Shown here one piece after another: positions 63,735 through 64,000 of a stretch of DNA of 64,000 nt (position 1 is its first letter; each line of letters opens with the position of its first letter). The position numbers and the translations under genes were made by a program. Below the pieces are notes generated by a model. That model had not been told where the DNA came from. It was given only the letters and a program-made list of their open reading frames with translations, and did no database searches. Source of the DNA: an uncultured Coriobacteriales bacterium (GTDB taxonomy: Bacteria > Actinomycetota > Coriobacteriia > Coriobacteriales > UMGS124); NCBI GenBank assembly GCA_934636245.1, contig CAKUAI010000012.1, positions 58,012 through 122,011 of the forward strand. Reading direction: 5' to 3'.

Positions 63735-64000
63735 TCGCCCGTGCGCACAAGGCTGTCGATATCGGCGAAGGCGTTCTCGATGGCCTCGGTGTGGTAGAGC
63801 CAGTAGCTGTCGTAGATCTTCTGCGTGACGCCGCGCTCATCCCATTCGCGCAGCACGTCGCCGGTGTCCCGCCCGGTATGCGCCGCATAACTCTCCAACA
63901 GATAAGCGAAGAAGGTGAACTCCCTAGGGAGACAATGAAAAAGTCCCCCGAACGGCTCCAGCGGGGTCGGGACCGACGCGCGGGGTGCGGGCGCCTTGTA
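63722..64000 (-). CDS. DUF3791 family protein (partial, runs off the window)
   Basis: 92 residues up to the window edge, in another frame than the ATPase remnant. Segments FFAYLLESYAAHTGRDTGDVL, EWDERGVTQKIYDSYWLYHTE and ENAFADIDSLV match DUF3791, often found with DUF3990 in toxin-antitoxin-like pairs. The start lies outside or cannot be set. Confidence 0.7.
   Translation of the reverse strand, partial: YKAPAPRASVPTPLEPFGGLFHCLPREFTFFAYLLESYAAHTGRDTGDVLREWDERGVTQKIYDSYWLYHTEAIENAFADIDSLVRTGEYAY

Overview
The window is a GC-rich chromosomal segment of a Gram-positive anaerobe. I infer the class Coriobacteriia (a Collinsella-like organism). The pointers are high G+C with frequent GTG/TTG starts, a dlt D-alanylation operon, AddAB instead of RecBCD, an orphan hypA, rubrerythrin, an archaeal-type peptidyl-tRNA hydrolase, DUF3793 next to flavodoxin, and a multi-spanning membrane LuxR regulator of the kind common in that class. 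No rRNA, CRISPR array, insertion sequence or prophage was seen; three tRNA genes are present.

Layout. 1-8.5 kb: five hairpins with shared flanks, a family 8 glycosyltransferase, and on the minus strand a dlt operon (dltA, B, C, D, X) followed by a membrane-anchored transglutaminase-like gene; then a small lipoprotein. 8.8-21 kb: a cstA pair, gdhA, an HD protein coupled to a CmpB-like membrane protein, a TPM-domain protein with PspA, trmO, a UPF0210 gene and an LPG-synthase-like membrane protein. 21-32.4 kb: tRNA-Val and tRNA-Ala, hypA, addBA, and an FtsX/ATPase ABC exporter. 32.4-43 kb: trmB, DUF5662, a DUF3800 protein with a long basic tail, flavodoxin with DUF3793, pth2, azlCD, tRNA-Asp, rubrerythrin, and a HAD phosphatase with a MutY-like glycosylase. 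43-56.6 kb: a radical SAM HemN-like enzyme, a YerC-type regulator, a homocysteine methyltransferase, a MATE pump, galU, an M20 peptidase, a lone glutamate-cysteine ligase, the serine genes (serC, serA, thrH) and corA. 56.9-63.4 kb: an accessory module of lower G+C, with a double LuxR membrane regulator and a five-gene ABC-transporter operon. At the right edge lie a broken AAA-ATPase tail and a partial DUF3791 gene.

How the genes work together. DltA charges the carrier DltC with D-alanine, DltB (with DltX) moves it across the membrane and DltD completes transfer to teichoic acid. SerC, SerA and ThrH can provide the three serine steps (thrH has its own unit). CstA, GdhA, the M20 peptidase and the AzlCD exporter fit an amino-acid and peptide-based metabolism. 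PspA with the TPM protein suggests envelope-stress protection.

Most unusual material: (i) a conserved, compensating hairpin family lying 8-11 nt after three different stop codons; (ii) the five-hairpin array at the left edge; (iii) dltX and a transglutaminase-like gene at the 3' end of the dlt operon; (iv) a regulator carrying two membrane-LuxR units in one chain, sharing a promoter-proximal motif with the neighbouring transporter operon; (v) degenerate tandem repeats at five loci whose periods (30, 33, 36, 39 and 42 bp) are all multiples of three.
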